From positions 1-64,000 of the forward strand of contig NZ_JAGHMF010000026.1 in assembly GCF_017741815.1 (NCBI RefSeq): 64,000 bases of DNA. Direction: 5' to 3'. Each line of letters opens with the position of its first letter. The stretch's first letter is position 1. The notes beneath the pieces were generated by a model. That model was not told the origin of the DNA. It did no database searches and saw only the letters and a list, made by a program, of their open reading frames with translations. The translations under genes and the position numbers were made by a program. The stretch comes from Rhizobium sp. 16-488-2b (GTDB lineage Bacteria; Pseudomonadota; Alphaproteobacteria; Rhizobiales; Rhizobiaceae). This document shows positions 33,963 through 44,725 of the stretch, one piece after another.

Positions 33963-34006
33963 TTGAAGCGTGTCGCGATCCTTCGGATTCGCTAGTCACG
34001 CTTCAA
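33963..34006. repeat. Long imperfect hairpin repeat
   Basis: TTGAAGCGTG at 33963-33972 pairs with CACGCTTCAA at 33997-34006, with an inner stem GCGATCC/GGATTCGC around TTC. It directly precedes the next palindrome and may be part of one composite intergenic repeat. I recall similar sequences from other rhizobial genomes but cannot check copy number here. Confidence 0.6.
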
Positions 34007-34020
34007 GTCTTTGTTTTGTC

Positions 34021-34065
34021 GCATGTCGTCGCCGCAAAACCGCTGCACACTTTTGCGCGACATGC
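34021..34065. repeat. Rhizobial palindromic repeat (GCATGTCG...CGACATGC)
   Basis: GCATGTCG and CGACATGC flank a core containing CGCAAAACCGCTGCACACTT followed by TTGCG. This core is a familiar dispersed intergenic repeat of Rhizobium-type genomes. Only one copy is in the window, just downstream of the DUF1223 stop codon at 34082. Confidence 0.65.
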
Positions 34066-34081
34066 TTAGTACTGTGGCGGC

Positions 34082-34819
34082 TCAGATGTTCTTGCCGGCC
34101 ATGACGACGGTGGCGCCAAGGATCGCCGATGGCGTTCCGTCGGTCGTGGACGACTGAAGCAGCACCGCGCATCCCTCGAGATCGGGTTTCTGCAGCACGG
34201 TGGCCGGCAACGTCAGCTTTGTCTGCTTGCCATCCCACATGCCGACCGTTTCGACATCCGAGACGCTGTGCGTATAGGCGATCTTCTGGCCGCTGTTTTC
34301 GCCCTTCTGCACCTCGATCGTCTTTTCGCGATCGAAATAGACCATGACGACATTGGCTTTGCCCTGGCCGGGCGCAACGTTGATCTCAAGCTGGTCGCCC
34401 TTGACCTCGGCCTTGATGGGAACGGTCAGCCCCTCGCCACCGGTGAGAAAGCCGTCGACCTTCTTCTCGATGCCGCCGATATCCGAGCCCATGACATGAT
34501 CGCGGCCGTTCACCACCACCTGCGGCGTGTAGACATTGGCGCGGCCCATGGTCTTCGCATAGCCGTACTGCCGCTCGGTGTTTTCCTTCGAGCTCAGCGT
34601 GTCGGCCCAGCCCATGTAGTTCCAGTAATCGACATGATAGGCGAGAGCGATGATATCGCCACGCTCAACAAGCTTGCGGAAAGCCGCGTCGGCGGGAGGG
34701 CATGAGGCGCAACCCTGGGAGGTGAACAGTTCGACCACGCCTTTGGGCGCCTCGTCGGCGAGCAAAGGGCTCGCCAGAGCGACACCTGCAATCAGCGAAA
34801 TCAAAAACCGCGGCGACAT
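34082..34819 (-). CDS. DUF1223 domain-containing secreted thioredoxin-like protein
   Basis: A 245-residue exported protein: signal peptide (residues 1-21, ending LLA), then VVELFTSQGCASCPPADAAF with a CxxC pair at C37 and C40, as in thioredoxin-fold proteins, and the DUF1223 markers LAYHVDYWNYMGWADTLSS and YTPQVVVNGRDHVMGSD. It is predicted to be periplasmic; the CxxC suggests thiol redox chemistry but the function is not established. It stands alone upstream of the acnA terminator region. Confidence 0.88.
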   Translation of the reverse strand: MSPRFLISLIAGVALASPLLADEAPKGVVELFTSQGCASCPPADAAFRKLVERGDIIALAYHVDYWNYMGWADTLSSKENTERQYGYAKTMGRANVYTPQVVVNGRDHVMGSDIGGIEKKVDGFLTGGEGLTVPIKAEVKGDQLEINVAPGQGKANVVMVYFDREKTIEVQKGENSGQKIAYTHSVSDVETVGMWDGKQTKLTLPATVLQKPDLEGCAVLLQSSTTDGTPSAILGATVVMAGKNI

Positions 34820-35009
34820 TGCACCTCTACCTCTTTTCCTCTCCCACCCTTACCGGACCAAAAAGCTTGGCAAGGGCTCCGTCTCTTCAACCTAGAGATA
34901 ATCTCTCCCGATCCAAACGAAAAATCACGAACGGGTGAGACGGCGTCCGCGTGGGACAACTCCGCAACACTTCGCCGTGAGGCAGCCCCTTTGCAGCCTC
35001 CCGAACACG

Positions 35010-35039
35010 AAAAAGCCGCCAGAATCGCTTTCCGGCGGC
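35010..35039 (-). terminator. Rho-independent terminator of acnA
   Basis: On the minus strand GCCGCCGGAA, loop AGCGA, TTCTGGCGGC, followed by TTTTTCG; one mismatch in the stem. It lies 35 bp after the acnA stop codon. Confidence 0.88.
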
Positions 35040-35073
35040 CATTATCATGCAATCCGTTAAAAATCCGAGCCGA

Positions 35074-37764
<2,691 letters not shown>

Positions 37765-38020
37765 GAGAGACCCCGTTTCTGATCGCGAACACAATTGTGC
37801 GGACGCCTATGCACTAAAGGCACATCAGGATGCGGGTACGGCCATTTCCGCGGTCCGCACATGAAGTCAGACCTCATGTTCGGCGCTAGGATGAAATTCA
37901 CGCCGACCGCTGGCGTGGTAATCCACATATAGATAACTTCGGCAAAAGCTGCCAGAGAGGGACCAACCATTTCTGATTTTTTTGCATCGCATGACTGAAA
38001 ACGTGAACCCCGGAACCCCC

Positions 38021-38668
38021 ATGCATCTCCAAGCCTCCGATCTCGCTGCCTTCAGGGGCGAAGAGCTGATTTTCGAAGGCGTCTCCTTTAGCCTGACATC
38101 GGGCGAAGCCCTGGTTCTGACTGGCAAAAACGGCTCCGGGAAGTCGACCCTGCTGCGCGTGCTGGCGGGCCTGCTGCGCCAGGAGACGGGCACGATCACC
38201 GTCACCAATGCCAACGGCGCGACCGACATCCGGCTCCCCGAGATCAGCCACTATCTCGGCCACCGCAACGCCATGAAGAGCGAGCTGACGGTGGACGAGA
38301 ACCTCGCTTTCTGGCGCCGCTACCTCGGTAATGCTGACGGCGGCACCGGCATGTCGATCGAAGACGCCGCCGACGCGGTGGGGCTGTCGGGTATCACCCA
38401 TCTCCCCTTCGGCTACCTCTCCGCCGGCCAACAACGCCGCTTCGCCTTCGCCAAGCTCCTCGTCTCCCACCGCCCCGTCTGGATCCTCGACGAACCGACC
38501 GCAGCGCTGGACGCCAGCGCCGACCAGCTCTTCGCCGGGTTGATCGAGGCGCACCGTGGGGCTGGCGGGATCGTGATTGCGGCGACGCATCAGCCGCTGG
38601 GGTTGAGCGATGCGCGGGAGTTGCGGATGGCGGGGTTTTCGGGGGTGAGTGCTGGGGTGTGGGGGTGA
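38021..38668 (+). CDS. ccmA: Heme exporter ATP-binding protein CcmA
   Basis: A 215-residue ABC ATPase that drives release of heme-loaded CcmE in cytochrome c maturation system I. Walker A GKNGSGKST is at residues 35-43, signature LSAGQQRR, Walker B VWILDEPTAALD. I prefer ATG 38021 for its fit with the family; ATG 37991 would add ten residues. The downstream partner ccmB is 433 bp away because two palindromic repeats separate them, unlike the tight ccmB-G spacing. Confidence 0.94.
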   Translation: MHLQASDLAAFRGEELIFEGVSFSLTSGEALVLTGKNGSGKSTLLRVLAGLLRQETGTITVTNANGATDIRLPEISHYLGHRNAMKSELTVDENLAFWRRYLGNADGGTGMSIEDAADAVGLSGITHLPFGYLSAGQQRRFAFAKLLVSHRPVWILDEPTAALDASADQLFAGLIEAHRGAGGIVIAATHQPLGLSDARELRMAGFSGVSAGVWG

Positions 38669-38708
38669 TGGCGATGTTTGCGAGATACACCGTTGTTGCT
38701 CAGCGGGT

Positions 38709-38840
38709 GTGGCCCCCTCATCCGACCCTTCGGGCCACCTTCTCCCCGTTGGGGCGAAGGGGAGCTCGGCGCGAGCGGCCCGCCACGAGTCCCTTCTCCC
38801 CCACGGGGAGAAGATGCCGGCAGGCAGATGAGGGGGCCAC
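38709..38840. repeat. Mosaic palindromic repeat, type C
   Basis: A 132-bp element with terminal arms GTGGCCCCCTCATCC and GATGAGGGGGCCAC and inner arms CTTCTCCCCGTTGGGG / CCCCCACGGGGAGAAG. The larger copy at 45678-45877 has the same ends. It lies between ccmA and ccmB. Confidence 0.85.
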
Positions 38841-38900
38841 GGGCGCTGAGTTCAGCTATAGCCGAGCCGCAAATGCTGCACGTTGTCGTCGCGCCAGGAT

Positions 38901-39052
38901 TACCCCCCTCTGCCCTGCCGGGCATCTCCCCCACAAGGGGGGAGATCGACTCGTTGCGACGGCATCCCCAAACAATGAATATGGAGCGAGCGGCTGCGCC
39001 CAGCCAATCTCCCCCCTTGTGGGGGAGATGCCCGGCAGGGCAGAGGGGGGTA
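38901..39052. repeat. Mosaic palindromic repeat, type A (RIME1-like)
   Basis: A 152-bp element with ends TACCCCCCTCTGCCCTGCCG and CGGCAGGGCAGAGGGGGGTA. The inner hairpins are centred on CCCCCACAAGGGGGG and CCCCCCTTGTGGGGG. It is nearly identical to 7785-7934 and to the copy inside ftsY. It ends 49 bp before the ccmB start. Confidence 0.88.
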
Positions 39053-39101
39053 TCCAACCCACCAACCAATCGATCGTTCCCACCCCAACGAGGGCCCACC
39101 C

Positions 39102-39761
39102 ATGACCGCCCTCCTCTTCCGCGACCTCAAACTCTCCATCCGCGCCGGCGGCGGCGCTCTCGTCGGCGTGCTCTTCTTTCTCACCGTCGTCGCCGTCATC
39201 CCCTTCGGCGTCGGCCCGGATCTTGCCCTGCTCGCCCGCATCGGCCCGGCCATCGTCTGGATCGGCGCGTTGCTCGCAGCCCTCCTCGGCCTCGACCGCC
39301 TGTTCCAGGCGGAGCGTGACGATGGCGCGCTTGATCTGATGCTGATGCAGGAAACGCCGCTGGTCTTGACCGTTCTCGTCAAGTGCCTCGCCCACTGGCT
39401 CGCCACCAGCCTGCCGCTGGTGATCGCCTCGCCGCTGCTCGGTCTCTTCATGAACATGAGCGAGAAAGCGATCGGCGCCACCATGCTGACGCTCCTGGTC
39501 GGCACGCCCGCCATCACGCTGATCGGCGCGGTCGGCGCGGCGGTCGCCGTGGCGCTGCCGCGCGGCGGCCTGCTGGTGTCGATCCTGGTGCTGCCGCTCA
39601 CCATCCCGGTGCTGATTTTCGGCGTCAGCGCCACCTATGCGGCCGTCGAGGGACCAGCCCCCTTCCTGCCGCCCTTCCTGATCCTGATCGCGCTGACACT
39701 GTTCTTCGCCGTCATCGGCCCGGCGGCGGCGGCATTGGCGCTCAGGAACACATCGGATTGA
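39102..39761 (+). CDS. ccmB: Heme exporter permease CcmB
   Basis: A 219-residue membrane protein with six hydrophobic helices, the permease subunit working with CcmA and CcmC. Typical segments are LFFLTVVAVIPFGVGPDLAL, WIGALLAALLGLDRLFQAER and DDGALDLMLMQETPLVLTVL. GAGGG lies upstream of the ATG. The ccmC gene follows by 47 bp. Confidence 0.95.
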   Translation: MTALLFRDLKLSIRAGGGALVGVLFFLTVVAVIPFGVGPDLALLARIGPAIVWIGALLAALLGLDRLFQAERDDGALDLMLMQETPLVLTVLVKCLAHWLATSLPLVIASPLLGLFMNMSEKAIGATMLTLLVGTPAITLIGAVGAAVAVALPRGGLLVSILVLPLTIPVLIFGVSATYAAVEGPAPFLPPFLILIALTLFFAVIGPAAAALALRNTSD

Positions 39762-39808
39762 TCATCGGCTTGATTGCCCGTGGCGGCGGATCGCGCTAAG
39801 GAGACGGC

Positions 39809-40570
39809 ATGACCGAGAATAGCCTTGCCATCACCAAATTCAGCGATCTTGCCAACCCCACGCGGTTCCTGGCGCTCGCTTCCCGCCTCATCCCCTGGAT
39901 GGCCGGGATCACCGCCCTCTGTTTTATCGTGGGGCTGTATCTCAGCTTCACGACCGAAGGCGACTACCAGCAGGGCGAAACCGTCCGCATCATGTATATC
40001 CACGTGCCGGCGGCCTGGCTGTCGATGATGGGCTATACGATCATGAGCCTGTCGGCGATCGGCACGCTCGTCTGGCGCCACCCGCTGGCCGATGTCTCGG
40101 CAAAGGCCGCAGCCCCCTTGGGCGCCGCCTTCACGCTGATCGCGCTCGTTACCGGCTCGCTCTGGGGCAAGCCGATGTGGGGGACGTGGTGGGTCTGGGA
40201 TGCGCGGCTCACCTCCGTCTTCATCCTGTTCCTGATGTATCTCGGCCTGATCGCGCTCAACCGCGCCATGGAAGACCCGAGCAAGGCCGCGCGCCTCTCG
40301 GCCGTCCTGATCCTCGTCGGCTTCGTCAACATCCCGATCATCAAGTTCTCCGTCGACTGGTGGAACACGCTGCATCAATCGGCAAGCGTGCTGCGCCTCG
40401 ACGGCCCGGCGATCGACCCGGAATTCCTTCGCCCGCTGCTGGTCATGGCGATCGCCTTCACCATGCTCTTCCTGACGCTGCATGTGATGGCGATCCGCAA
40501 CGAAATCTGGCGCCGCCGGATTGCCGCCCAGCGCCGGCTCGCCGCGCGCCTGGCAAGCCGCGAGGGTTAA
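39809..40570 (+). CDS. ccmC: Heme exporter protein CcmC
   Basis: A 253-residue six-helix membrane protein of the heme-handling family. The tryptophan-rich WGTWWVWD motif that contacts heme is at residues 124-131, with conserved His in YIHVPAAW and in WWNTLHQSASVLR. CcmC loads heme on CcmE in the periplasm. GGAG precedes the ATG. The ccmE, ccmF and ccmH genes are not in this window and must lie elsewhere. Confidence 0.96.
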   Translation: MTENSLAITKFSDLANPTRFLALASRLIPWMAGITALCFIVGLYLSFTTEGDYQQGETVRIMYIHVPAAWLSMMGYTIMSLSAIGTLVWRHPLADVSAKAAAPLGAAFTLIALVTGSLWGKPMWGTWWVWDARLTSVFILFLMYLGLIALNRAMEDPSKAARLSAVLILVGFVNIPIIKFSVDWWNTLHQSASVLRLDGPAIDPEFLRPLLVMAIAFTMLFLTLHVMAIRNEIWRRRIAAQRRLAARLASREG

Positions 40571-40574
40571 AGAG

Positions 40575-40766
40575 ATGACACAGTCCTACGCCTTCTACGT
40601 CTACGGCTCCTACCTTTTCGCCGGCCTGATCACCATCGCCGTGACGCTATGGACCTGGCAAGACGGCCGCGCCCGCCGCCGCGAACTCAAAGCGCTCGAA
40701 GCCTCCGGCATCCGCCGCCGCTCCGCCCGCGCCAAGGATGCGCCGAACGCACAGGCGAACCCATGA
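40575..40766 (+). CDS. ccmD: Heme exporter protein CcmD
   Basis: A 63-residue protein with one membrane helix (residues about 12-28: YLFAGLITIAVTLWTW) and a basic cytoplasmic tail (GRARRRELKALEASGIRRRS). CcmD helps release holo-CcmE from the CcmABC complex. The assignment rests on size, topology and position 4 bp after ccmC. Its TGA overlaps the ATG of ccmG. Confidence 0.9.
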   Translation: MTQSYAFYVYGSYLFAGLITIAVTLWTWQDGRARRRELKALEASGIRRRSARAKDAPNAQANP

Positions 40767-41407
40767 CCGACGCGCCGAACACCGAGCCGACGCAGTCCAC
40801 GCAATCCGCCGCCCCCGGCACGCCGAAGGAAAAGCGCGGCCTCGGCCGCTACGCCTTCGCGCTGATCCCGCTTCTCGTCTTCGCCGGCATTGCCGGCACA
40901 GCGGGCAAGATGCTCTACGACCAGGATGTGCACGGCAAGAACATCTCCGAGATTCCCTCGGCGCTGCTCGGCACCAAGGCCCCGTCGCTCGACCTGCCGC
41001 CGCTCGAAGGCGCCAACCTGCCGGCGCTCACCGACGCCGCCGTCAAGGGCAAGCTGACCCTGGTCAACGTCTTCGCCTCCTGGTGCATTCCCTGCCGCGA
41101 GGAGCATCCGATATTAAAGGAACTGGCGAAGGATAGCCGGCTCAATATTGTCGCGATCAACTACAAGGACAAGAACGACAACGCGCTGGGCTTCCTCGGC
41201 GAACTCGGCAACCCCTACAAGGCGATCGGCATCGACCCCAAGGGCCAAGCCGCCATCGACTGGGGCGTCTACGGCATCCCCGAAAGCTACCTCGTCGGCC
41301 CGGATGGGACGATCCTCTACAAGCGGGTTGGACCGTTCGACGATATCAGTTTGAAAGAGGGGCTTTATCCGGCGATGGAGAAGGCTTTGGGGAAGGCGGG
41401 GTCGTAG
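40763..41407 (+). CDS. ccmG: Thiol:disulfide interchange protein CcmG/DsbE
   Basis: A 214-residue membrane-anchored thioredoxin-like protein that keeps apocytochrome c cysteines reduced. An anchor helix at residues 31-48 is followed by a periplasmic thioredoxin domain with the active site WCIPC (C108, C111), the CcmG-specific acidic segment EEHPILKELAKD and the cis-Pro loop GVYGIPESYLV. It is the last gene of ccmBCDG and is followed by a very long palindrome. Confidence 0.95.
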   Translation: MTDAPNTEPTQSTQSAAPGTPKEKRGLGRYAFALIPLLVFAGIAGTAGKMLYDQDVHGKNISEIPSALLGTKAPSLDLPPLEGANLPALTDAAVKGKLTLVNVFASWCIPCREEHPILKELAKDSRLNIVAINYKDKNDNALGFLGELGNPYKAIGIDPKGQAAIDWGVYGIPESYLVGPDGTILYKRVGPFDDISLKEGLYPAMEKALGKAGS

Positions 41408-41436
41408 GGCGGCTCGGCGAATGAGAGCGGGCGCTT

Positions 41437-41500
41437 GAGCCCGGAGCCCCCTCATCCCCGGTGCAACTCGTTGCACCGGGGATGAGGGGGCTCCGGGCTC
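41437..41500. terminator. Perfect 30-bp palindrome between ccmG and sixA
   Basis: A 30-nt left arm at 41437-41466 (beginning GAGCCCGGAGCCCCCTCATC) and its exact complement at 41471-41500, around the loop CTCG. It lies between the stop codons of the convergent ccmG and sixA genes and could end both transcripts by structure alone, as no T run follows. The core CCCCCTCATCCCCGGTGCA also occurs in the type C repeat at 45678, so it is probably a fragment of that family. Confidence 0.8.
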
Positions 41501-41526
41501 CACGCCAACCACAGCCAAACCTCCAA

Positions 41527-42057
41527 TCACCCCACCAAAGATCGCGGCACCACAAACCTCTCCAACACCCCGCTCCCAACAGTCACATCCCCCCAAGCCA
41601 CCGCGAAATCAATCACCGCCAAAGCCCCCGTCGGAAACTTCTCCCTGAGCCCGGCAACGCTCTCCCCAGCCGAAACAAGATCGATCGCCAGCTCCTGCAA
41701 CCCCGGATTATGCCCAACGACCAGCAGCGTGCGAACAGCAGCATCGACACCGCGGATAACCGCCGCGATCCGCTCCGCCACCGCCTCGTAGATCTCCCCC
41801 ACATCCCGTCGCTCGATATCATCAGGCAGTTCCGCGCCGACAAGCGCCCAACTCTCCTGCGTCCGCCGCGCCGTGGACACCAGCGCGAGATCGGGAACCA
41901 GCCCCTCGCGGGCCATGTATCGCCCCATCAGCGGCGCCGCCTTCAAACCGCGACCGCCGAGCGGACGATCATGGTCGTCGACGCCTTCGGGCCAGGCGGA
42001 TTTGGCGTGGCGCAGCAGAAGCAGGCGGTATCGCGGGAGCGGGGTGGCTGGTGTCAT
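41527..42057 (-). CDS. sixA: SixA-like phosphohistidine phosphatase
   Basis: A 176-residue enzyme of the histidine phosphatase (phosphoglycerate-mutase-like) superfamily. The catalytic RHAKS is at residues 16-20, followed by DHDRPLGGRG, LVSTARRTQESW and the second catalytic His in VGHNPGL. SixA in E. coli removes phosphate from phosphohistidine domains. The ATG at 42057 has GGAGAG 6 nt upstream. It is convergent with ccmG; terminator hairpins separate it from leuC, which also lies on the minus strand. Confidence 0.88.
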   Translation of the reverse strand: MTPATPLPRYRLLLLRHAKSAWPEGVDDHDRPLGGRGLKAAPLMGRYMAREGLVPDLALVSTARRTQESWALVGAELPDDIERRDVGEIYEAVAERIAAVIRGVDAAVRTLLVVGHNPGLQELAIDLVSAGESVAGLREKFPTGALAVIDFAVAWGDVTVGSGVLERFVVPRSLVG

Positions 42058-42103
42058 GATGCTCTCCGGATGAGGGATGGGAAATTGTAACCCCATGAAC
42101 GAA

Positions 42104-42128
42104 AAAGGACAGGCCGAGCCTGTCCTTT
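42104..42128 (-). terminator. Terminator hairpin downstream of leuC
   Basis: AAAGGACAGGC, loop CGA, GCCTGTCCTTT: an 11-bp perfect stem; on the minus strand the upstream side is A-rich and TTTTCG follows. It lies between the leuC stop and the sixA start. Confidence 0.88.
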
Positions 42129-42142
42129 CCAAATCGCGCAAT

Positions 42143-42172
42143 CCAGCCTCTTCCGTCACCGGGAGAGGCTGG
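42143..42172 (-). terminator. Second hairpin immediately after leuC
   Basis: CCAGCCTCT pairs with AGAGGCTGG around a 12-nt loop, 7 bp after the leuC stop codon. It has no T run and may protect the message or act together with the terminator at 42104. Confidence 0.6.
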
Positions 42173-42178
42173 AAAATC

Positions 42179-43588
42179 TTAGTTCCACTCGCGGATATCG
42201 ACGAAGTGGCCGGCGATGGCCGCGGCAGCTGCCATGGCGGGCGACACCAGGTGGGTGCGGCCCTTGAAGCCCTGGCGTCCCTCGAAGTTGCGGTTGGAGG
42301 TCGAGGCGCAACGCTCGCCCGGCTTCAGGCGGTCGTCGTTCATGGCCAGACACATGGAACAGCCAGGCTCGCGCCAATCGAAACCGGCGGCCTTGAAGAT
42401 CTTGTCGAGGCCTTCGGCTTCCGCCTGTTCCTTGACGAGGCCGGAGCCCGGAACGATCATGGCGCTGACGGTGCCGGCAACGGTCTTGCCTTCGACGACC
42501 TTGGCGGCGGCGCGCAGGTCCTCGATGCGGCCGTTGGTACACGAGCCGATGAAGACGCGGTCGACGGCGATGTCGGTGATCTTCGTGCCCGGCTTCAGGC
42601 CCATGTAATCAAGCGCGCGCCACTTCGAGGTGCGCTTGTTTTCGTCGGCGATTTCATCCGGGTTCGGAACGATGCCCTGCACTGAGATGACGTCCTCGGG
42701 CGAGGAGCCCCAGGAGACGATCGGCGGCAGTTCGGCGGCGTTGAGCGTGACGACGCGGTCGTAATGCGCGCCTTCGTCGGACTTCAGCGTGTTCCAGTAT
42801 TTGATCGCCTGGTCGAGCGTTTCGCCCTTCGGCGCGCGCGGCTTGCCCTTGATGTATTCGTAGGTGACGTCATCAGGGGCGATCAGGCCGGCGCGGGCGC
42901 CGCCTTCGATCGACATGTTGCAGATCGTCATGCGGCCTTCCATCGACAGCGCGCGAATGGCTTCGCCGGCATATTCGATGACGTAGCCGGTGCCGCCTGC
43001 CGTGCCGATTTCGCCGATGATGGCGAGCACGATGTCCTTGGCGGTGACGCCAGCGGGCAGCACGCCGTCGACCTGCACCAGCATGTTCTTCGCCTTCTTC
43101 TGGATCAGCGTCTGGGTGGCCAGAACGTGTTCCACTTCGGACGTGCCGATGCCGTGCGCCAGCGAGCCGAAGGCGCCGTGCGTCGAGGTGTGGCTGTCGC
43201 CGCAGACGATCGTCATGCCGGGCAGCGTGAAGCCCTGTTCCGGTCCGATGATGTGGACGATGCCCTGGCGCTTGTCGCTCGCCGAATAATATTCGACGCC
43301 GAACTCGGCCGCGTTGATCGCCAGCTGCTCGACCTGGATGCGGCTTTCCTCGTTCTTGATGCCGAGATGGCGATCGGGCGAGGTCGGCACGTTGTGATCG
43401 ACGACCGCGAGCGTCTTTTCAGGCGCGCGAACCTTGCGGCCCGTCATGCGCAGCCCTTCGAAGGCCTGCGGCGAGGTGACTTCGTGGACCAGATGGCGGT
43501 CGATGTAGAGAAGACAGGTGCCGTCGTCCTGTTGATCGACCAGGTGGTCGTCCCAGATCTTGTCGTAGAGGGTACGAGGTGCGCTCAT
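42179..43588 (-). CDS. leuC: 3-isopropylmalate dehydratase large subunit
   Basis: A 469-residue [4Fe-4S] enzyme subunit that, with LeuD, isomerises 2- to 3-isopropylmalate in leucine synthesis. It belongs to the aconitase superfamily: N terminus RTLYDKIWDDHLVDQQDDGT, TIVCGDSHTSTHGAFG in the middle, and cluster cysteines in GSCTNGRIEDL and EPGCSMCLAMNDD. The start MSAPRTLYDK at 43588 is preferred to an upstream ATG. The leuD and leuB genes are not in the window. I see no leader-peptide attenuator in the 270 bp upstream. Confidence 0.97.
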   Translation of the reverse strand: MSAPRTLYDKIWDDHLVDQQDDGTCLLYIDRHLVHEVTSPQAFEGLRMTGRKVRAPEKTLAVVDHNVPTSPDRHLGIKNEESRIQVEQLAINAAEFGVEYYSASDKRQGIVHIIGPEQGFTLPGMTIVCGDSHTSTHGAFGSLAHGIGTSEVEHVLATQTLIQKKAKNMLVQVDGVLPAGVTAKDIVLAIIGEIGTAGGTGYVIEYAGEAIRALSMEGRMTICNMSIEGGARAGLIAPDDVTYEYIKGKPRAPKGETLDQAIKYWNTLKSDEGAHYDRVVTLNAAELPPIVSWGSSPEDVISVQGIVPNPDEIADENKRTSKWRALDYMGLKPGTKITDIAVDRVFIGSCTNGRIEDLRAAAKVVEGKTVAGTVSAMIVPGSGLVKEQAEAEGLDKIFKAAGFDWREPGCSMCLAMNDDRLKPGERCASTSNRNFEGRQGFKGRTHLVSPAMAAAAAIAGHFVDIREWN

Positions 43589-43857
43589 GGCGATACATCC
43601 GTTATTATGCAAAGGGCGTTTGCTTGCAGTGGGGGTATGGAGCTTGGCGGCGCATAGGCCACCGGCCGTCGGTCGATCAGAAAGGGATCAACGAAGTCGG
43701 CTGTTGAGCGCACCGGAAACGGTCGCAAAGAAGCGTGCCGGCAGGCGGTAGTGATCCTGCAGCACGAAAATATGCGCCCCAATGCAACTGAACTTGGATT
43801 CCATGAGCAGTCACTTACCAATTTTTCCGATGCTCGGCAATTCGATTCATTAGCGCT

Positions 43858-44685
43858 TTATCGCCGTCCGTCTCTGCCGCGCATTCGTTTCTCGATCTGC
43901 CTGAGGCCAAGCGACAGGCCGATCGTCAGGATCAGGTAGATATAGGTGACGATCGAATAGGTTTCAAAGAAGCGGAAGGAGCCGGACGCGTAGATCTTGC
44001 CCATCTGCGTGATATCGGAAACCCCGAGCACCGAGACCAGCGAACTATCCTTCACCATCGCCACGAAATCGTTCGACAGCGGCGGAAAGATCACCTTGAT
44101 CGCCTGCGGAAAGACGACCAGACGAAAACGATGGTAGCGCGACAGGCCGAGCGCCTTGGCGGCTTCGATCTGCCCCTGATCAACCGACTGGATGCCGGCG
44201 CGGAAGACTTCGGCGATGAAGGAGGAATAGCCGATCATCAGCGCGATGATCGCACGCCACATCAAGGAGAAATCGCGCACCAGCACCGGTTCCGTAAGCC
44301 CGGCATTCACCAGCGGCGCGGTCAGCAAATTATAGGCGGCGACGAAGGCCGGCGCGCCGACGAAGGCGACATAGAACAGAAGCACCAGCATCGGGATGCC
44401 TCTGATAACCTCGACATAGAAGCGGGCGATCTGGCGCAGCGCTACGCTGTCCGAAAGCCCGAGCAGGGCTATGCCGAGCCCGAGCAGCGTCGCCAGCGCA
44501 AAGCCGACGAGCGTCACGAAAATGGTGATGCCGACGCCATTGAACACGGTGCGGAACACCTGCGCATAGACGTCGTTGGCGATGATGACGGCGGCAAGCA
44601 CGAGGCCGATCACGACAAGAGCGACCAGCCACCAGGGATAGTCGCCCCTCTCCTGGCCCCGCGGGTTTGGCTGCGGAGCCATCAT
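43858..44685 (-). CDS. Amino-acid ABC transporter permease (HisM/GlnP type)
   Basis: A 275-residue permease with about five or six helices of the polar-amino-acid family. The conserved EVIRGIPMLVLLFYVAF and the EAA loop IEAAKALGLSRYHRFRLVVF followed by PQAIKVIFPPLSNDF are clear. It is 40 bp downstream of its substrate-binding protein gene on the same strand. No ATPase gene accompanies the pair, so it must use one encoded elsewhere. Confidence 0.93.
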   Translation of the reverse strand: MMAPQPNPRGQERGDYPWWLVALVVIGLVLAAVIIANDVYAQVFRTVFNGVGITIFVTLVGFALATLLGLGIALLGLSDSVALRQIARFYVEVIRGIPMLVLLFYVAFVGAPAFVAAYNLLTAPLVNAGLTEPVLVRDFSLMWRAIIALMIGYSSFIAEVFRAGIQSVDQGQIEAAKALGLSRYHRFRLVVFPQAIKVIFPPLSNDFVAMVKDSSLVSVLGVSDITQMGKIYASGSFRFFETYSIVTYIYLILTIGLSLGLRQIEKRMRGRDGRR

Positions 44686-44725
44686 GCTTCAGTCCGGGCG
44701 CGGTATACGGTTACGACAGACGGGA

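Noticed and set aside
33718..33966. An 82-codon frame on the plus strand
   Set aside because: Ser/Pro/Arg-rich translation with no ribosome-binding site; a more plausible small frame with a strong site lies within it in another frame.
43589..43857. A leucine attenuator in front of leuC
   Set aside because: No leucine-rich leader peptide or alternative terminator structure is visible.
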